Assembly (NCBI GenBank): GCA_038373885.1
Contig: JAWZYV010019936.1
Location: forward strand, 310,001 to 374,000
Source: Cheiracanthium punctorium
Lineage: Eukaryota; Arthropoda; Arachnida; Araneae; Cheiracanthiidae
Reading direction: 5' to 3'
DNA: 64,000 bases
Numbering within the stretch: the first letter of the stretch is position 1; the number at the start of each line of letters is the position of its first letter. Shown here one piece after another: positions 57,411-64,000 of the stretch. The translations under genes were made by a program, and so were the position numbers. The notes beneath the pieces are model-generated. The model was not told the DNA's origin. It saw only the letters and a program-made list of their open reading frames with translations, and did not search any database.

Positions 57411-57811
57411 TATTTTATGCGATATCTATGCTCTGGATAACTCTACATCAAATCTTGAAAAATACACCAAAAATAATTAAAGTAGTCCTTTTTCATACGT
57501 CGTTTTATTTTAACAAATAAGAAATTCAAATAAGAAATTCAAATATAGGATTTCATAGACATAAAAAAGCAAATACATAAAGATTCGGCTTCAGAAGTAT
57601 CGTCTGATATTACATGATGCGTGAAACTATATTTTCAATTTAAAGCACCATATACAGGGAGTCCAGGAACTTCGCGTACAAACTTCGAAGTCAGGTAGAC
57701 AGCTTCGTTCAGAACCTTAATTATACAGGTAAGCATCGGTGAAAATCGGTAGGTGGCGCTGTACGCGAGCTCTTCAGATCGGCACGTGTGGCTTTATCAC
57801 TGTCATATCTG

Positions 57812-58020
57812 CCCCATCATGGACGAGTCGATAAGACACTGAACATGGAAGATGGCCGGAGTGTGAAGGTCCCAGGTTCGAGCATGTCACGCGGTTGTCG
57901 ATCTAACGGTTTGGAGTTTTGGGCGGTTTTATCCAGATATAGCGTGAATTCGCGTTAGCCCACCTTAAAAAGTCCACCACCCAAGGCACCCCTATCTAGG
58001 CAAATACCCCTCGTATAGGA
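57812..58020 (+). mobile_element. tRNA-derived SINE family S, copy 2 (best copy)
   Basis: A-box-like TGGACGAGTCGATAAGACAC (57820) and B box CAGGTTCGAGCATG (57873) are followed by a body with GATCTAACGGTTTGGAGTTT and TGGGCGGTTTTATCCAGATA. The body is shared with 32345 and 62880. Confidence 0.78.
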
Positions 58021-61000
58021 TTTTCATCAAACAAAACAAAATAAGCGTTTCTGAAAACTTTCTTTTGGAAGGTTATCGGCCACTACGATCTAGTGAGGTC
58101 GCGTACAGCGCCACCTATCTATTTTCACCCATGTTTTCCTTTGTAAGTATGGTTCCTAACATTATTGTCTACCTCCCTACCAAGCTTGTACACCAAGTTA
58201 GAGGTCACCATGTTTGTAGCAGTTAAAACATATTTAAGTAGGTTCGCCAAAAGCCTTGGGTAAATCTTCCATATTGATATTCATTTGATCTTTATTTGCA
58301 CTACAGAATATAGCTATTTAAAAGCTTAAATTTTCTTTATTTTAAGTTTTGTGCTTTTAGATTATGTCGATTTTTCCTTAGTTAGTTGTTCCTTAGTCGA
58401 ATTAGTTTAAACTTTATTATGACGATTTTTCCTAAATTTCGACCCTTCTTGACGATAACATGTTTGTGTCCAGAACACTTTAGAGGTCTTTTACATAGCT
58501 AAATCACTATGTTGATATGGGTGCATTAGTTTAAACTTTATTTTTTGGCCTATATCGGCATGTAGTGCCCAAGGCACGGGTCCCAGTGAGATAATTAGAG
58601 CTTTAGTAACATTTTATGTTCTTTTGTGTTGAAATTTTGCATATCCATGAAAATTCGATACAGTGTTACGGTAGTAACCACCCGGCTGTATCATAGATAG
58701 CGCAGCAAGTAGAAACTTTAAATTAAATTCTAATCAAATACTTTTATACCAAATTTTCAGCATCATGCAAATGTTGCACAGGTTGTTAATCTTTCAAGAC
58801 AACTAAAAGTTGTATGAATAGGAAAGATGCGGTTGGCAAAGGCTGCATCTAATGAACAGAAGAAGCGACTAATGTTTGATATGACGCTAAACTGTGGCAT
58901 AACTCAGGCATTTAATATTTAACCGAGATAAAACTGAAACATGCAATCTGTTTTCTGCCAGAAATTAACAATAATTCGCACTTAAAATGTAGGATAAATG
59001 AAACGCCAGAAAAGCAGTCTGTTACATTTGAAAGAGAAACCACACACTTGAGAGATATGGAAACGGGATACAAGAACGAAAAACAGAGATCTGACAGGTT
59101 TGAGAATAGATGAAAAGTTATGCACCACTAAGGAGAGAAAATAGAATTTTTAGCCACAGCTCAGCCAAACTCGAAAGAGAAGAAAAAAGGGCTAATCAAG
59201 CCTTGCTTTTCGATGTAATGAAGAGGAAAATATCTGTAGTTTTCCATTCTCCAAAGAAAAAGAAATACAATCGTAACAAAGAAGAAATCACGAAACGAGA
59301 AAACACCGTTTTGCCAGAATTAGAAGGAGAATACTGTTTACGAGAAAGAAAGAAGTAAAATAAAAAGAGTAAAGCCAAGTTATAGAATTGAAAGGAAGTG
59401 AAATCCCGTATACGAAACGAAGGCAAAATGGAACACCCGTATAGAACTTTAAAATAACATATGCATACAACGGTAATTCCATGTAAAACTAACAAATGGT
59501 CAAGACATCCTGTCTCTAGATACTGATTATTTTTATCTTTTTATGTATAGTACTACCATTGTATAAGAAAAAATCTTCAGATTTTTTAACCAGTTTTTTT
59601 GGAGTTGAAATATTTTGAAATTTGGAGAAGTAAGAAGTTTTGCAACTTCTATGGCAACATGGGGAAAAAGTTACTACCTGTATGCAGATTTATTTTACGG
59701 GAAGAGTATGGATTATTGACGGTGTTAAAAATAGGCACCAGTATTTAGTTATATTAAAAATAACTAAACACTGTGTTTAGTTATAGTGTTTAGTTATATT
59801 AAAAATATTCATATTTTTCTCTTTATTGACAGTCGATTTTTATGTTTTATCGATAACTAGCAGCAAAAATTAACTATAGAGTTAATCATTTAGGTTATAC
59901 ATTGAATGTCATAAACAAGCTTCTGCTTTTTTTCTGTTAAAAATTTATATTATGTATATCTATATGTTAAATTACTGATAAAATAACAACCGAAATCGAA
60001 CTGACATTGTCAAAAGTTTTTAATTAAATTATTTTTAAATAATTTGCAAACTTTCGAGCTAGAGAAATTTGATAAGTTGATATTGAATAGAATGGATTAG
60101 TTTTAAAATTTTAGTACTAAATTTTCACAATTAAAAATAGAGGTAGTGTACGGTTTTTTCTAATTTTGACAATGCCTTATGATATTTAATATTCTTAAAT
60201 GCTAAACTAAATTTAACTTCGTTTCCGTCATTGTCTGGTTTCATTTTCTCATTATTACTGAAATCGAAACTAATCGGGTTGCAATGTAATTAAATATTCA
60301 CTTTCGCTCTTGTTTATGTTTTCGAAAGCAAATTTGAAACGCATGTTTATTATTTAAAATGTATACAATTGATAAGTTCCCTCATAATTAAGCAAATACA
60401 TATTATAAATTTAGTTACTGTAAACAGAATCTTGATGGTAGTTCTTTAGGGTAAATAGCAAATATTGCAATTTGTATCCCTCTAGCCTATCCAAGATATA
60501 AACACTGTGAATTAATTTGAGATGACGTTCTAGTTAAAATATACTTCTACTTAAAAAAAAATCCCATTTCAAATTATTAAAACTTTACACGAAATTTTTT
60601 TTAATTGATATAGTCATGTGTTATACATTGTGAAATATCTCAAAACACGGATCAACTCTCTAGCCCTAAAAGGTCTTTAGTCACAGTCTCTTATTGATTT
60701 CCACACCATGCAAATTTTTCGGATTTTTACAATTTTCAAAATTTTATAACTTTTGACAAAAATTTAGAAAAATCGAAACCATTATTTTCATCTCAAAGGT
60801 CAATGCCATAATCATACAGAGATTGATCAAAATCTACGACATCGATGCCAAAAATAACATGTTTGTATTGTTTAGTTTTATATATAATTACCCATTTAGA
60901 ATCAAAGATTAGAACGATAATCGAAGTAAAAATATTTTATTACAAAAGAAAAGGAATTAAATATTAAAACATTTTATTGAAGTTGAAGTAAAATTAATAA

Positions 61001-61080
61001 ATTAATTTAATGAGCTAATAATAGAACTACTAAAATTAATTAAACAATTTAAAAGACGATAATATATTGATATGTGTAAC
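58021..61080. other. No gene recognised over ~3 kb
   Basis: AT-rich anonymous DNA. The 59110-59358 frame is Lys/Glu/Arg-rich because of purine richness and is not called. A short TTTAGTTATA inverted repeat lies at 59740-59805. Confidence 0.55.
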
Positions 61081-61081
61081 A

Positions 61082-61096
61082 CCCCCCCCCCCCCCC
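61082..61096. repeat. Poly-C tract, 15 nt
   Basis: Uninterrupted C run in AT-rich DNA. Confidence 0.95.
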
Positions 61097-62826
61097 AAAT
61101 ATGTCTTATGTTAAAATATTTGAAAACGTAACAATTAGACTTTTTAATGCATTGAACTAAGCAGATTTATGGTAGGATAATTCAGTTTTATTTAAGCCAT
61201 TCTTTATTCAGTTTTATTTAAGTCATTCTATTCTTTAAGCCATTCTTATAAGGTTTAACATTTAACCCTAAATTCACCTCTTGTGTAATATATATGCTCT
61301 CTAAATTTTGTTTCCTGACACCGCCCAATTCTGAACGCATGAACATCTATCAACATGTACTGTAAATACCTGCACGTACTATCTAAATTCTGCTTACTGT
61401 TGATTTGATATCCATCGAAAAATCTATAACAAAAATCAGCATATTTAGGGTTTCATACACATAAATGAAAATGAAGGTTTTGTTCGATATTCTCCAGGAC
61501 GATTTATCCGCAGGTGTCTGAGACATTTTTCAAAGATTTCCGCAGTTTTAGTCCCAGTATCCTCAAAACGTACTTTTTAGACAAAGCAAATTTAAAAAAA
61601 AATGAAATTCTCAGGTACTCATCGAGGATGAATCACTTTATTAAAAAGCCGGCAAATATATTTTTCAATAATGATGTATATTCACAAATCAGGCATGTCA
61701 ATATATTTGCTGGGGGGGGGGAATGCAATATCTTTTTACTAATTACATATAACATTTTTTACGAGCATATCTAGGTTCATTGAATAAAATGTCTGATAAG
61801 ACAAATTTCATATTAACTTTATAATAATTAGAGCCCATTAGTTTGGGCAAAATACATGCTTCGGTTTTTGTTTGTTTTAAATCATTAGAGAGCTATTTTT
61901 TCACGCCAGTTCTTTTTCTGACGAGATTTTTCGTTGCAGTTTTTAAATTGTGATCACTTTTCAAGGTCGCCAATTAGTGGCAGGGTAGGGAAATGTCAAA
62001 ATACACCTGGATTGACAAAATAGGCAATTTATCGCCAAGTTTGGTGCCAAAACTAAACCCAGTTTGGCAATATTTCCTATATTAATCTAAAAGATGTAAA
62101 TAAAGATGAAGTATAATTACAATATGTCTGACGAAGATTTTAAAACAGTTTTAAATAGCTATTTAAATATATATGGATTTCAATTCTGAAAAAAATTGTT
62201 TTATGGAAAAAGAACGACAAATACGGTGCACTCATGGATTATGATGCACTTTCTAAGCTGTATTTATAAAGGTAAAGCACAGTTAGAATATGCCTGGCGG
62301 AGATGGTAAAAAATTTTTAGTAGGCAATTTTTATGTAGACTTCAAAGAAATATTTTATGAAACGAGGAATACAAACACGCCCACTCATGGAATATGGTGC
62401 AGTTTCCAACGTAATGGAATAAAGAAGACAAATCGAGTCGGAACAGAAACTATAATACACATTTTAACATAACGTAGCATGGTTCTGACCACGGGAAAAT
62501 ATATTAATTAACGGGAAACTTAGATTTAAAGCAGGAGAAAAAATAATGTTTGTATGAAAATTTGAGTTCAGTTGAGAAAAACAATAACTGTTGAACGTGG
62601 TACACAGAAAACAGTCAAATAAAGATGAGAGTATTTTCATAAAAACCAAAATATATCATATCACGGTAGCTGGAAGTTAGCGAAAATGACATACTGAGCA
62701 GCAAGATAATTATGAGTGAAGTGTGGAAAAAAAAACCCCATCTTTCATTGTTTGTTTGTTATGGCAGGACTACACAAGGGGCATCTGCCTATGGAGTCCT
62801 GCCAACCAATGCCCATGGAGTCCTGT
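61097..62826. other. No gene recognised
   Basis: AT-rich anonymous DNA. The segment at about 61450-61545 (TTCGATATTCTCCAGGACGATT, then GTCTGAGACATTTTTCAAAG) resembles 57040-57100 and may be a very old dispersed repeat pair. Frames are short and unrecognised. Confidence 0.5.
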
Positions 62827-62857
62827 CGACCAATGCATCATTACGATGCATTGGTCG
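62827..62857. other. Perfect 13 bp hairpin
   Basis: CGACCAATGCATC and GATGCATTGGTCG are separated by ATTAC. It is preceded by a ~25 bp direct repeat of ATGGAGTCCTG-C-ACCAATGC at 62792 and 62816. Confidence 0.88.
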
Positions 62858-62879
62858 GACGACTTTGTAAGGGTTTCTA

Positions 62880-63025
62880 ACGTATACTCATGTTACATCT
62901 AGAAAAAAACGACCAAAACTCCAGACCCGTTGATCAGCGGCCACGCGGCCATGCCCTAACGCAGGACCTTCACACTTCAGCCGTCTACCCTGTTCATTGG
63001 CTTATCCACTCGGCTATGGTAGGGT
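62880..63025 (-). mobile_element. tRNA-derived SINE family S, copy 3
   Basis: On the minus strand TAGCCGAGTGGATAAGCCAA is a good tRNA-Leu/Ser-like A box. A degraded B box (GTCCTGCGTTAGGGC) follows, then TGATCAACGGGTCTGGAGTT and TTGGTCGTTTTTTTC matching the S-family body. Confidence 0.72.
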
Positions 63026-64000
63026 CAAAACATAATTTCTCAGAACACAGACAATGGTTTACAACGACTACTAAATAAAATGTCAGTATCTCCACGATTT
63101 AGTATAGCATCTTGGGACGGTTTGATAAAAACAACATAAATAAGTACTCGCCAAGTAGGGAAAGGCATAAGAGTATTCATGCCTATGTTCCCGTTAAATA
63201 AAAATTCACCTTGTTTAATGGGTTTTGTAGCCTTTAAAAGGGATTTAAATAGAAAAAAAAGTGCTTTCATGTACATGACCCTATATTTACAAAAATAATT
63301 TATTTACATGTAAGAAATTTTGAATATCAATGCAATGGCCTTTACTGTTTACATAAATGTTTTCAAAAGTTTTCAAAGTTTATTAGAAATTTAAATTAGT
63401 GAACAGATTAAAAATTACTTTGTATATGTGGTTTCACTGTGCGCAGTCTAACTGATATAAAAATATTTTACAGGCCCAATATTTTTTGTACATACACTCT
63501 GATGGTGCATAATTAAAATGACCTATTTTATACCCATTGCTATATATTTTTTAATTATAAAAGTTTTAATTTGTTAATTAGTGAAAAAATAATTACTTCT
63601 TATTTTTCTGTAGATAGGTACGTAGCGTCTTCATAACAATACATGATTTTAATTATTCATTATCAAAGTATATGCAGAAAAGTTTGTAAAATTATGTGTG
63701 TTAAGCTGATACTACGCAATGAATCAAATACAAAAAATAGTTGCTTTTAATCAGTGAACAAATTAATTATTCGTAATTAATTTAAAAATCTGTGGAGACA
63801 TTAATGTAAGCAATGCCAATATATTATTTTTGTAAATATTGGATCGTATATAGTAAAGAACTTTTGATTTTTATCACTCTAAAGTGTAAAATACCCCTTC
63901 ATAGAAACTTTTTTTTTTCAGAACAGACTGCACACAAAAGGCAATAAGGTGGTAATTTAGAGTATCTCATGCGAAAACCGAAAGTAACATATCTTAAAAA
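63026..64000. other. No gene recognised
   Basis: AT-rich anonymous DNA to the window end. The small minus-strand frame at 63040-63276 has no recognisable domain. Confidence 0.6.

Noticed and set aside
59110..59358. Lys/Glu/Arg-rich frame as a nuclear protein
   Set aside because: Explained by purine-rich low-complexity DNA.

Overview
This looks like intergenic, repeat-dominated DNA from an animal nuclear genome, probably an arthropod and perhaps a chelicerate. The taxon is inference only. The sequence is strongly AT-rich, with long homopolymers and TA/GATA microsatellites. Almost every open frame is short and compositionally biased. I recognise no host gene, no rRNA and no functional tRNA. 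What can be annotated is a layered set of transposable elements, tandem repeats and their relics. No database search was possible, so family names rest on motifs, terminal repeats and target-site duplications (TSDs).

Layout. 0-3 kb: AT-rich DNA with two dispersed repeat fragments and a decayed hAT transposase on the minus strand (2115-2711). 3.0-13.8 kb: a composite repeat domain. Two imperfect ~1 kb blocks are followed by four tandem copies of a ~1.85 kb unit (6375-13825). A 2.03 kb foldback element (4294-6324) with ~750 bp arms has inserted into one monomer. A diverged relative of the unit's spacer lies alone at 31715-32290. 14-30 kb: mostly anonymous DNA carrying a TTAA-flanked element (19688-20356), a tRNA-like pol III box pair, a ~58 bp degenerate minisatellite, a tRNA-derived SINE and a 325 bp TA-flanked MITE. 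29.4-48 kb: three copies of a ~720 bp TA-flanked terminal-inverted-repeat (TIR) family. Each tells a nesting story: one is clean (40914-41636), one holds a 440 bp TTAA MITE, and one has an inverted core and received a full Penelope-like element. 48-64 kb: two hAT-type MITEs, several SINEs, a long poly-T tract and small local duplications.

The only convincing protein gene is the Penelope-like element (PLE) reverse transcriptase with a C-terminal GIY-YIG endonuclease, intact at 767 codons (44529-46832). It is flanked by ~360 bp direct terminal repeats. Each repeat carries a hammerhead ribozyme fold. The 3' copy has all core bases, while the 5' copy has lost the conserved U before the cleavage site and has a mismatch in stem II. 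The whole insertion is bounded by a 12 bp TSD, and at its 5' edge it carries a 172 bp copy of sequence from ~480 bp upstream. The most interesting signals are the ribozyme pair and insertion scar, the inverted-core transposon, and the large composite tandem array with its nested foldback.
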